Below are positions 1-8,196 of a stretch of DNA of 64,000 bases, piece after piece. The notes beneath the pieces are model-generated. The model searched no databases. It saw nothing but the letters and a program-made list of their open reading frames with translations, and was not told the DNA's origin. The translations under genes were made by a program, and so were the position numbers. Numbering within the stretch: position 1 is the stretch's first letter; the number at the start of each line of letters is the position of its first letter. The DNA comes from Catenovulum agarivorans YM01 (GTDB lineage: Bacteria > Pseudomonadota > Gammaproteobacteria > Enterobacterales > Alteromonadaceae), in the NCBI RefSeq assembly GCF_000281085.1, contig NZ_JH767524.1:123086-187085 (forward strand). The letters are read 5' to 3'.

Positions 1-996
1 AACCATGTCGTAATCAGCTATGCTTTGACGCAATTTCTCTAGCTCTGCGACCACTTTAGTTTGTTTATGGCCTTTAAACACTAATGTGAATTCTTCACCG
101 CCATAGCGAAAAACGCGCCCACCTTGACCAACTTGATTGAGTCGGCTCGCAACCAGTTTCAGTACCTGATCTCCAACATCGTGGCCATAGGTATCGTTAA
201 ACTTTTTGAAGTGATCTACATCTGACATCACTACTATATAATTGCGTCCAAGTGAAGAAGCATATTGGTTTAACGCTCGGCGTGATGGTAGCCCAGTCAA
301 TTCATCATAATAAGCAAGACGATAAGCATGCTGAGCAACAAAAATGATAGCAGTTACAGCAACAGCTAAATAACTTAAAACAACCAATTGCACATTATCA
401 GCCAATTGCGTGGATAACCATGCAGCACAAACTAATCCAATAAATACGCCTTCTTGCGCCTGTTTATATCGCCAACAAGCAAACAAGCTAAATAACATTG
501 ACGATATGCAAGCTATCAAGGCTGCGTATGAATAAAACGGAGCTTGCAGAGCCGGCTGATTTAACGCTACGAATAATGCAGTTAACTTAGTTGGTGCGAG
601 CTGCCAACCAATATAACTCATGATTAACGGACTCAAACCAATAATTAACAACATCCAGCCTAACCAATGGCGTAAACTCTTATTCGGTAGGGCTAAACAA
701 ATGATTACGGCTGCAGATAGTGTGGTGAGCTTAGCCGCATTTTGTCCGGATAGGTCTAGCTGACCATGAGTATTCCAAATATCAAATTGCGGTAACAACA
801 AAGCAGCAAGTATGCAGGCTAGCGCAACGCGCAACTGATTGTATTGTACAGCAAGGCCTAAAGCGAGTAATAAACATGCTTGAGGTAACCAGTCTAACGC
901 CCTATGCCAAGCGCCAAATTGGTATAAATATTCTACGTGAGCAAGGTAACTTACTATGACTAGGGCAACCGGAATAATAAGCGCTTTTAGTAACAT
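1..996 (-). CDS. GGDEF diguanylate cyclase, membrane-anchored, 3' end outside window
   Basis: Reading the minus strand from an ATG at 996 gives 332 open codons that run off the left edge. The first roughly 200 residues are a string of hydrophobic segments, suggesting a multi-pass membrane sensor of no family I recognise. A GGDEF domain follows: the entry motif YYDELTGLPSRRAL, then DVDHFKKFNDTYGHDVGD, then the signature GGEEF at about residues 299-303 (RYGGEEF). The catalytic acidic residues are intact, so it should make c-di-GMP from two GTP at the inner membrane. The last 30-40 residues of the domain are missing because of the window edge. No obvious RxxD inhibitory site is visible in the part present. 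It is divergent from tesB. The c-di-GMP phosphodiesterase gene just beyond tesB lies on the same strand but in a separate transcription unit. Confidence 0.9.
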   Translation of the reverse strand, partial: MLLKALIIPVALVIVSYLAHVEYLYQFGAWHRALDWLPQACLLLALGLAVQYNQLRVALACILAALLLPQFDIWNTHGQLDLSGQNAAKLTTLSAAVIICLALPNKSLRHWLGWMLLIIGLSPLIMSYIGWQLAPTKLTALFVALNQPALQAPFYSYAALIACISSMLFSLFACWRYKQAQEGVFIGLVCAAWLSTQLADNVQLVVLSYLAVAVTAIIFVAQHAYRLAYYDELTGLPSRRALNQYASSLGRNYIVVMSDVDHFKKFNDTYGHDVGDQVLKLVASRLNQVGQGGRVFRYGGEEFTLVFKGHKQTKVVAELEKLRQSIADYDMV

Positions 997-1143
997 CTGG
1001 TTATATCAGTTCAAAACTCTGTTTTTTGCCAGCAGTATACTGACTTCCCCTAGAAAAAACACGTTTAACCAAGACTCAAGCGCATATATCCGCTATAGTT
1101 AACTGGTCGTACCATTTAACATCTGTAAATGTTTGGGGGAATC

Positions 1144-2001
1144 ATGAGTGCCGTGTTAGACGAATTAATTGGTTTAATGTCGTTGGAGCGCATTGAGCAA
1201 GGAATATATAGAGGACAGTCGCAAGATTTAGGTTTCGGCGCAGTATTTGGAGGGCAAGTACTTGGCCAAGCTTTGTCTGCTGCACAACAAACGGTTGAAG
1301 CCGAGCGCGATGTTCATTCATTTCACTCATACTTTTTGCGCCCTGGCGATGTTAAACACCCGATAGTTTACAAAGTAGATGTAATTCGTGACGGTAAAGG
1401 TTTTAGTACCCGCAGAGTTGAAGCAATCCAACATGGCAAAACCATATTTTATCTTACCGCTTCATTTCAAATTGACGAGCAAGGGGTCGACCATCAAGCA
1501 CAAATGCCTGATGTTGTTGGCCCGGAACTGCTTGTCAGTGAGCTCGAGTTTGCTAGGGCTAATCAAGAATTAATCCCAAGTTCAATTCGTGATAAATTTA
1601 CTTGTGACAAACCAATTGAAATTCGCCCAGTTGAATTAATTAACCCACTTAAACCCGAGGTTTTACCACCACACAGGCATATTTGGCTCAAAGCCAATGG
1701 CAGCGTACCGGATAATATTGCCACACATAAGTTTTTGTTAGCCTATGCGTCCGACTTTAATTTCCTAACAACAGCTCTGCAACCACACGGGCGCTCATTT
1801 ATGGACCCTAATATGAAAGTGGCCACCATTGATCACTCAATTTGGTTTCATCGTCCGTTTAAATTCGATGATTGGCTGCTTTACCAGATAGATAGCCCGT
1901 CAGCTTCAGGTGCTCGTGGTTTAGTAAGAGGCCAACTATTTAACCGTGACGGCCAACTAGTTGCCTCATGTGTACAAGAAGGAGTTTTGCGGTTTAAGTA
2001 A
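1144..2001 (+). CDS. tesB: acyl-CoA thioesterase II (TesB)
   Basis: This is a double hot-dog thioesterase that hydrolyses medium- and long-chain acyl-CoA to free acid and CoA in the cytoplasm. The sequence follows E. coli TesB almost end to end: RGQSQDLG, VFGGQVLGQAL, HSFHSYFLRPGD, PHRHIWLKANG, YASDFNFL, TIDHSIWFHRPF and VQEGV. The catalytic Asp (ASDFNF), Thr (ATIDHS) and Gln (CVQEGV) are all present. I chose the ATG at 1144 rather than the in-frame ATG at 1129. The GGGGGA at 1135-1140 is a ribosome-binding site for 1144, and the E. coli protein starts at the matching position. Length is 285 residues, normal for the family. The stop is immediately followed by the convergent end of the HD-GYP gene, with no space for a terminator between them. 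Confidence 0.97.
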   Translation: MSAVLDELIGLMSLERIEQGIYRGQSQDLGFGAVFGGQVLGQALSAAQQTVEAERDVHSFHSYFLRPGDVKHPIVYKVDVIRDGKGFSTRRVEAIQHGKTIFYLTASFQIDEQGVDHQAQMPDVVGPELLVSELEFARANQELIPSSIRDKFTCDKPIEIRPVELINPLKPEVLPPHRHIWLKANGSVPDNIATHKFLLAYASDFNFLTTALQPHGRSFMDPNMKVATIDHSIWFHRPFKFDDWLLYQIDSPSASGARGLVRGQLFNRDGQLVASCVQEGVLRFK

Positions 2002-3699
2002 TTAACTGGCCGCTTTTGTTTGATACCTTAATTCAGGTCGAACATAACCCGGTATCTTGTCCAAATCGACTTCGTCAATTTGTTCTGGGTTAAGAAACTC
2101 TTTGGCAAAGATTTTGTAAATCCCCGAGTCGACAAACACATCAAATAGATCTGGATCTATATGATTATCTTTTTTCATAAAACCCAATATTTTTAAACAC
2201 TGGCTCAACGACTTAGCAGGTTTGTACGGTCTATCAGCAGCTGTTAATGCTTCAAAAATATCTGCAATGGCCATCATTCGCGCTGGTACCGACATCTGCT
2301 GACGAGTTAACTGTCGAGGATATCCTGTTCCGTCCATCTTTTCATGATGCCCACCTGCATATTCAGGTACCCGGCGTAAATGCTTAGGAAATGGCAGTGC
2401 TTCCAGCATATCTATGGTGATTTCGATATGACGATTAATAATCGCTCGCTCTTCATTATTTAACGTACCACGGGCAATTTGTAAGTTGTATATTTCATCG
2501 CTGGTTAACAACGGAGTTGTAGTACCATTAATAGTTACTTCCGCTTGCTGACCTATTTCCTCAACTCGTTTTTGATCTTCTGGCGTCATAAATTCACCGC
2601 CAATATTAGCGTTGCGCAGAAATTCAAAATCAGCGTCAAGTTGAGCAAGCGCCTCATTCAGTTCGGCTTCGTAATTGACTATAGTGTCTGCTTGGTTCGT
2701 TTTATACGCATCAATTATTTTTTGCTGATAACTTAATTGGATATCACGTTTAACAATTTCAAATCGACTTGCAACTAAATGAATTCTATCGGCAATAGTT
2801 TCTAATTTAGTTGCTTTGTCCATCACATATTCAGGCGTGCCAACTTTACCACAATCGTGCAACCAAGCGGCAATATTAAGCTCGTACATGTCTTTTTCTG
2901 TCATTGAAAAATCGGACAATGGCCCATAATCAACTTGATTAACGGCTTGTGCGAGTAACATGGTAATTTCGGGTACTCTACGGCAGTGCCCCCCCGTATA
3001 TGGAGATTTTTCATCTATCGCTTTCGCAATCAATTTAGTAAATGATTGGAAAAGCGTTTGCATGTCGTCAATGAGCTGCCTGTTTGTCAATGCAACAGCG
3101 GCTTGCGAAGCAAGTGAATCAACTAAACGTTGGATTTCAGGAGAAAACGGAATTATCTCAGTTTCCCCATTTTCCAATATTTTTTGCGCATTAATTAATT
3201 GCAATACGCCATTTAATTCACCTTCATGGTTTTTCATCGGAATGGTTAAAACAGACTGAGTACGATAGCCGATTTTTTTATCCATTTCCCGTGCAGCTGT
3301 CATATCAAAGCCATCAAAAGGTTGATAAGCATCTGGAATATTGACCACTAAGTCTTTATTTGCAGCAAAAGCCACCAAGGCATTTAAGTTGGCTTTGCCT
3401 TCAATTTCTAATGGGATATTTGGAAACGGAATCGCTTGTCCGCTGGTGCCACCCATATACATGTTTAATGTATGATTAATGAGGGTCTCAAATTTAAGCT
3501 GGCTGTCTTCGGTAACTGAATAAATAGTACCGCCGTCAGCGTGGGTAAGCTGTTGTGCGGCAAATAATATTTGTTCGAGTAACTTAGTGGTGTCTTTTTC
3601 AGACGACAGCGCGACGCCTACTTTTATTAGGTGATCAACTTGCTCATGCAAGTCTTGCTGAACTATCTCTGAAATAGTTTCCGAAATACTCTCACTCAT
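2002..3699 (-). CDS. GAF-domain HD-GYP phosphodiesterase
   Basis: A 565-residue cytoplasmic protein with an N-terminal GAF-type sensor (about residues 25-205) and a C-terminal HD-GYP domain, the family that hydrolyses c-di-GMP to GMP. Visible motifs are GGHCRRV (first metal His, 238), LHDCGK (HD at 281-282), HHEKMDGTGYP (451-461), and IADIFEALTAADRPYK after it. All metal ligands look intact. The distance between HD and HHE is about 170 residues, roughly 100 more than in compact HD-GYP proteins. The extra stretch (about 305-405) is charged and probably helical. It is the last gene of the operon that begins at 9549, 48 bp after the adenylate cyclase. The gap and the weak ribosome-binding site leave room for partly independent expression. 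Substrate specificity for c-di-GMP is inferred from the GYP motif. Confidence 0.92.
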   Translation of the reverse strand: MSESISETISEIVQQDLHEQVDHLIKVGVALSSEKDTTKLLEQILFAAQQLTHADGGTIYSVTEDSQLKFETLINHTLNMYMGGTSGQAIPFPNIPLEIEGKANLNALVAFAANKDLVVNIPDAYQPFDGFDMTAAREMDKKIGYRTQSVLTIPMKNHEGELNGVLQLINAQKILENGETEIIPFSPEIQRLVDSLASQAAVALTNRQLIDDMQTLFQSFTKLIAKAIDEKSPYTGGHCRRVPEITMLLAQAVNQVDYGPLSDFSMTEKDMYELNIAAWLHDCGKVGTPEYVMDKATKLETIADRIHLVASRFEIVKRDIQLSYQQKIIDAYKTNQADTIVNYEAELNEALAQLDADFEFLRNANIGGEFMTPEDQKRVEEIGQQAEVTINGTTTPLLTSDEIYNLQIARGTLNNEERAIINRHIEITIDMLEALPFPKHLRRVPEYAGGHHEKMDGTGYPRQLTRQQMSVPARMMAIADIFEALTAADRPYKPAKSLSQCLKILGFMKKDNHIDPDLFDVFVDSGIYKIFAKEFLNPEQIDEVDLDKIPGYVRPELRYQTKAAS

Positions 3700-3747
3700 T
3701 AACTGCTCACTTACTTATTCACATTAAACATCCATGCGCCTCTTATA

Positions 3748-5982
3748 TTATTTACTCGTATGGGTAAAACTTCCATCCCAATTTTCAATAAAGTCTTGCT
3801 CTCGCAATTCTTCAATACGTTCAAGGTAGATTTTATATAACATTCTAGCCGGATACTGGTCGGATAACTGACTAAAAACTTCTTCTGCCTGTTGCCACTC
3901 TTGTGATAAATACCAATCGTAAGCTTGTAAGTGCAGTGACAATTCGTCTTTGATATCTTCAGTTAACTCTGAAAACAAACAAATTGGCTCTACAATTGCC
4001 ACGGCTTGATTTTTACCTTTAACTTTAACTCTGTCAATTGGTCGATAAACATAACTGGTGGCGAGCTCTTGTGTCGATTCACTTACCAATAGTTTGACAC
4101 CATAAAACTTGGTTAGCCCTTCTAAGCGACTGCCTAAGTTTACTGCATCACCCAACACAGTATAGGCTCGTCTAAATTCGGAGCCCATATCACCCACATT
4201 CATCTCACCGGTATTAATACCAATACCAATTGCTATTTCAGGTAAACCTTGTTCGACAAAACTAACATTCAGCTCTTCAGTTATTTTTAACATAGCGAAA
4301 GCTGCAGTAATTGCATTATCTGCATGCTCTGGGTCGTCCAATGGTGCGCCCCAGAATGCCATAACCATATCACCTACATACTTATCTATCGTACCTTTGT
4401 GATCTAAAATGCTTTTAGTGATAGGTGAAAAATACTGATTGAGCAGTTGTTTCAGCTCTGTTGCTGACAGCCTTTCAGAAATAGTCGTAAAACTGCGAAT
4501 GTCTGAAAACAGTACACTCATGACCTTTCTTTCACCATCAAACGATACACTGCTTGGGTCACTTAACATTTTGTCAATATGCGCAGGCGGCACATATTGG
4601 TCAAAGAACCCCTTGATCACTTTTTTCTGGTTCGACTCTGCTGCATATCCAATAGCGACATTCACAGCTGTTATTGTAACCAGCAAAGCGATTACGGTAA
4701 ACAATGGTAATACAATACTAAAAAAATGCCATTGAACCAGATTAAACACTATACTGATTGCGATTAAAGTTGCGCCTGTCAATGCCATTTTGATTGAATC
4801 TAACTTAGGCATTAACCAACTCGTCAGCATACCGAGCACACATAAAATCAACACTACCATACCATTGGCAGTATCGGGTTTAAATTTGAGTATATCTGGA
4901 TGTAACAAGGCCTCAGCAACATTTGCATGAATCTCAACCCCCGGATATTGAATACCAACTGGGGTTTCCCGTAAATCAGCTAAACCAACAGAAGAAGTGC
5001 CTATAAACGCAATTGCGCCTGCGAGCTTTTCATCACCGACTCTGCCTTCAATCACATCAGTCGCTGAGATGTATTCAAAGCTTTGTTTTCCGCCACGGTA
5101 GGGCACCAAAATGTGCCCATGTATATCTGTCCGTATATTTTGTTTATTTAATTCAATACCCACAATATTGTATTGACCACCTTCAGGCTCAGTTTTTACC
5201 TTAATAGTAGGTTCAAACAAATATGCGCGGACAGCTTCTAAAGCCAGTGAAGAGTAGAGTTTGTCTTGATGACGAATGACTAGGGCTGCACGACGAATCG
5301 AACCATCTTCATCTGGCATTGAATTCATAAAACCTTGAGAGATGATAAAACCACTTTGTTGTGCAGCTTGATACAAGGTATCAACAACCCCGACAAATGC
5401 AGGTTTTGCGACAGCTTTTGTTCTAGTAATGTCGACTTGTGGCTGCATAATAATAGGGCTATCAGGCAAATGCCCAGACATAGCGACTAGTTGATCTTCA
5501 AATAATGTCCCAAGAATCACATCACCTTGGCTAATACTTTCAGCTAACTGAGTATCGGGATCGAGCTGCTGCCGATACTTGGATAAATGCTGCTCAACTA
5601 CATCTGACTTTGGCGTATTGGATAAAATAAAGTCAACCGGATTAACTTCTTCTTCGGAAAACATGACGTCGAATGCGATAACAACGGCACCCGCGTTAAA
5701 CAATTGATCGACCATTTTTGCGGTTTTGACCCGACTCCATGGAAAGCGACCTTGTTCACGTATGCTTTTCTCGTCAATATCTATAACAACAATCTTGTTG
5801 TCCGAATATTGATTACGATAAGGTAATAAAAAGTTGAAACGCAAATCGTAGAGCAAACCATCTAAGCGATTTAATCCAGCACGAGTGTCTGAGTTGACGG
5901 GCGATAACTGCAGCAAAATAAAAGTTAGTGTTAATAATAACCCACAGAAAACAGCTAGTCTGTGGGAGGTAATTTTAATCAT
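3748..5982 (-). CDS. CHASE2-domain class III adenylate cyclase
   Basis: A 744-residue inner-membrane receptor cyclase. An N-terminal signal anchor (about 8-27) is followed by a periplasmic CHASE2 sensor domain (about 30-360, with IVVIDIDEKSI and AFDVMFSEEE), about three membrane helices (about 374-446), and a class III cyclase domain (about 485-665). Both metal-binding Asp residues are present (FSDIRSFT, D494; KYVGDMVMAFW, D538). The residues that select adenine over guanine, Lys in DKYVGD and Asp in VLGDAVNLGSRLE, are also present, so cAMP is the expected product. The tail (about 680-744) looks like a short TPR-like helical extension. The start ATG overlaps the end of the upstream hydrolase gene by 8 bp, so translation is probably coupled. 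The ligand sensed by CHASE2 is unknown. Confidence 0.95.
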   Translation of the reverse strand: MIKITSHRLAVFCGLLLTLTFILLQLSPVNSDTRAGLNRLDGLLYDLRFNFLLPYRNQYSDNKIVVIDIDEKSIREQGRFPWSRVKTAKMVDQLFNAGAVVIAFDVMFSEEEVNPVDFILSNTPKSDVVEQHLSKYRQQLDPDTQLAESISQGDVILGTLFEDQLVAMSGHLPDSPIIMQPQVDITRTKAVAKPAFVGVVDTLYQAAQQSGFIISQGFMNSMPDEDGSIRRAALVIRHQDKLYSSLALEAVRAYLFEPTIKVKTEPEGGQYNIVGIELNKQNIRTDIHGHILVPYRGGKQSFEYISATDVIEGRVGDEKLAGAIAFIGTSSVGLADLRETPVGIQYPGVEIHANVAEALLHPDILKFKPDTANGMVVLILCVLGMLTSWLMPKLDSIKMALTGATLIAISIVFNLVQWHFFSIVLPLFTVIALLVTITAVNVAIGYAAESNQKKVIKGFFDQYVPPAHIDKMLSDPSSVSFDGERKVMSVLFSDIRSFTTISERLSATELKQLLNQYFSPITKSILDHKGTIDKYVGDMVMAFWGAPLDDPEHADNAITAAFAMLKITEELNVSFVEQGLPEIAIGIGINTGEMNVGDMGSEFRRAYTVLGDAVNLGSRLEGLTKFYGVKLLVSESTQELATSYVYRPIDRVKVKGKNQAVAIVEPICLFSELTEDIKDELSLHLQAYDWYLSQEWQQAEEVFSQLSDQYPARMLYKIYLERIEELREQDFIENWDGSFTHTSK

Positions 5983-6838
5983 TTATTGGTGCTGCATCAT
6001 CTGCGAGTTGGATCACCATACCTTCGTATGCGGCAAATATATGTGTTTTCGATTTTCTGCGCTCTAACATAGCTTGTATATGTGCAACTTGATGTTCAAT
6101 ATCTTCATCTGTGCGCGTGTAGTCATGGCTATATAAGGCACACTGTTTTACTTTAGCGGTAACGGCTAATTCAACCGCCTGGTCAACTAAGCTGTGTCCC
6201 CATCCGTGTTTATGTGGCATATCTTTGTCAATATATTGAGCATCATGGATTAATAAATCAGCCTCGCTAATAAACTCAACCCATTCTTCAAAGGTAGTCG
6301 ATATTTGATATGGCGGGTACAGTTCATTATCTGTTACATAAGCGAGTTTGTAGCCATTTTCTTCGATTAAATATGCAGAACCACCTCCAGGATGGTTGAG
6401 CGATTTGCGTCGCACGGTTGCACTACCGACCTGCCAGCTATCTTGCCCTTCGTATGGCGTTAATTCGATATCAGCTCTAAGCTCATCCGATTTTATCGGA
6501 AACCAAGTACCTGACATTTGTTGTAAGACTGCATCATCTTCTCTGGGTGTGGTTAACCCGGGTGTTAAAACAATTTTACGCTTTACTTGGTATGCTGGAG
6601 TAAAAAACGGGAATCCTTGAATATGATCCCAATGATTGTGCGTCAACATTAAATGAATAGGTTTACCCTTAGCGAGCAACTCATCACCTAATTTAACTAT
6701 ACCTGTACCCGCATCAAGTATGATATCTGTACCGTCTTCAAGTTCTACATGAACACAAGCCGTATTGCCGCCATATTTTGCAAACTCAGCGCCTGCTGCT
6801 GGCATACTACCTCTTACTCCAAAAAACTCTACCCACAT
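5975..6838 (-). CDS. metallo-beta-lactamase-fold hydrolase, possible phosphodiesterase
   Basis: A 287-residue MBL-fold protein without a signal peptide. The metal-binding signature is THNHWDH (H67, H69, D71, H72). Further metal ligands are likely in SLNHPGGGS and HDAQY, and the late His in LYSHDYT completes the site. The early motifs GVRGSMPA, YGGNTACV and ILDAGTGI are typical of the branch that contains RNase Z-like and cyclic-nucleotide phosphodiesterase-like enzymes. The start at 6838 is preceded by AAGG. The gene ends inside the start of the CHASE2 cyclase (8 bp overlap). That tight coupling makes a role in cyclic-nucleotide turnover or cyclase control attractive, but it is an inference; the substrate cannot be read from the sequence. 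Confidence 0.85.
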   Translation of the reverse strand: MWVEFFGVRGSMPAAGAEFAKYGGNTACVHVELEDGTDIILDAGTGIVKLGDELLAKGKPIHLMLTHNHWDHIQGFPFFTPAYQVKRKIVLTPGLTTPREDDAVLQQMSGTWFPIKSDELRADIELTPYEGQDSWQVGSATVRRKSLNHPGGGSAYLIEENGYKLAYVTDNELYPPYQISTTFEEWVEFISEADLLIHDAQYIDKDMPHKHGWGHSLVDQAVELAVTAKVKQCALYSHDYTRTDEDIEHQVAHIQAMLERRKSKTHIFAAYEGMVIQLADDAAPIND

Positions 6839-6865
6839 GCTTTACTACCTTTTGTTTCCATGTAC

Positions 6866-8182
6866 TTACAGATCTGTTGCAATATCATCGCTTGCGACTG
6901 ATTCATTCGTTTCAGTTAGCTCAAAGGTTCCTGAAGCATTAACTTCTGGGTTATCAACCTCATTTAACGCCACATTACCGTTTATTGTCTCGGATGTAGT
7001 AAAAATAGCGTCAATTTCGCCTTCTGCCAAGTTATCACCATGAGACGCATAATTAACACCTACATCTAGTTCAGCGCCGCGAATCGCCCCATTAAAACGA
7101 GCTAACCATTCCCCCCCTTCATCGGAGAATGATAAAAAGCCTCGCTCAACACTTTGTTGATCAAAGTTAATTTGCATGCTCACGGTCACATCTGATACGG
7201 CCCCTAAGCTACTAACAATTTGATGTTCGTCCAAACTAAAATTCGCGATGCCAACTCGGTCAGCAATCGGATCAAACGTTGGATCGTCGAAGTCAGGTTC
7301 TTTGTCAAATTCCTCCGGCAATGGGACTTCCGGCGTCTCATCTTGAGTTGGCTCAAATACAATTTCTGTGGGAGAATCGTCTTGCGCAGTTGGGCTAGCG
7401 CTCTGTTCAGACTCAGTCATTCCAACATTCAAAGAGTCCGCATTACCTTCGTTGCTTGCTAGCGTCGATGATTCATTCGACCCTGAATTATTGCTCTGCT
7501 CGCCATCATTCTCATCTTGCTCTGATTCAGTTGATTCCTGCTGCTCTGAATCCTGAGTTGGATCAACACTATGTCCCGAATCAAAAACTTCCGGAGCAGT
7601 CAACAACCCAGTTACTTGACCGTTTGCTTGTATTTTACCAAAACTAAAGTTTTCGTTAGCCCCAAAAGAAACTAAGTCAACTCCACCACCAACTTCAACA
7701 TTAACGTCAATCGCGCCATCCCAAACGGCAATAAACATTTCACCATCAACCAGTTCAATCTCAAAATGAGTCCCGCGAATACCAATACTACCAACAGGTG
7801 TTTTTAACTGATATTCGCCATTGTCATTTTTTATTTTTCCACTAATAGTCCGAATGCCACCTGAAAGCAAATTCATTACGGCTGAGCCAGTATCTGTTTC
7901 TGGATCATACTCATAGGTTGAAATAATCAGTTGTGTATTCTCTTTTACTGCCAGCAAACCGCCATCCATCATTTTAAACTGAGCTTTGCTTTTAGGCCCG
8001 GTTGTTACCGTATCAACATCATACACAGCTGAACGTCGTTTTAATGGGCGTGTTTCTTCACCAACCGCCGCCACATCACCTAATGCGACTAAGGTGCGTC
8101 CAGCAATATCAGCAGCAGTGCCTAGTTGTGGCATAAATGCTAGAGGTAAAAAAACGATACGTAGACCAAAGTTAATTTTCAT
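6866..8182 (-). CDS. secreted FecR-domain protein
   Basis: A 438-residue protein with an N-terminal signal peptide (cleavage near LGTAADIA, about residue 23). A FecR domain follows at about 55-160, with LLSGGIRTISGKI and TPVGSIGIRGTHFEIE. A low-complexity acidic linker rich in Glu, Ser, Asp and Gln covers about 210-310. The C-terminal module (about 315-430) looks beta-rich and is unrecognised. There is no sigma-factor gene nearby and no cytoplasmic anti-sigma segment, so this is not a classical FecR regulator. FecR domains also occur in periplasmic proteins next to CHASE2 cyclases, and that is the setting here. The start is supported by AGAGG six bases upstream. It lies 14 bp after the beta-barrel gene and 27 bp before the hydrolase gene. 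It could present an envelope signal to the CHASE2 domain (inference). Confidence 0.85.
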   Translation of the reverse strand: MKINFGLRIVFLPLAFMPQLGTAADIAGRTLVALGDVAAVGEETRPLKRRSAVYDVDTVTTGPKSKAQFKMMDGGLLAVKENTQLIISTYEYDPETDTGSAVMNLLSGGIRTISGKIKNDNGEYQLKTPVGSIGIRGTHFEIELVDGEMFIAVWDGAIDVNVEVGGGVDLVSFGANENFSFGKIQANGQVTGLLTAPEVFDSGHSVDPTQDSEQQESTESEQDENDGEQSNNSGSNESSTLASNEGNADSLNVGMTESEQSASPTAQDDSPTEIVFEPTQDETPEVPLPEEFDKEPDFDDPTFDPIADRVGIANFSLDEHQIVSSLGAVSDVTVSMQINFDQQSVERGFLSFSDEGGEWLARFNGAIRGAELDVGVNYASHGDNLAEGEIDAIFTTSETINGNVALNEVDNPEVNASGTFELTETNESVASDDIATDL

Positions 8183-8196
8183 GAGTTACCTCTGCA

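Noticed and set aside
1129..1131. ATG at 1129 as the tesB start
   Set aside because: The GGGGGA ribosome-binding site lies downstream of it and the homologous protein begins at the next ATG, 1144.
6866..8182. FecR protein as an anti-sigma regulator of iron uptake
   Set aside because: There is no adjacent FecI-type sigma factor or TonB receptor, and the protein has a cleavable signal peptide without a cytoplasmic anti-sigma segment.
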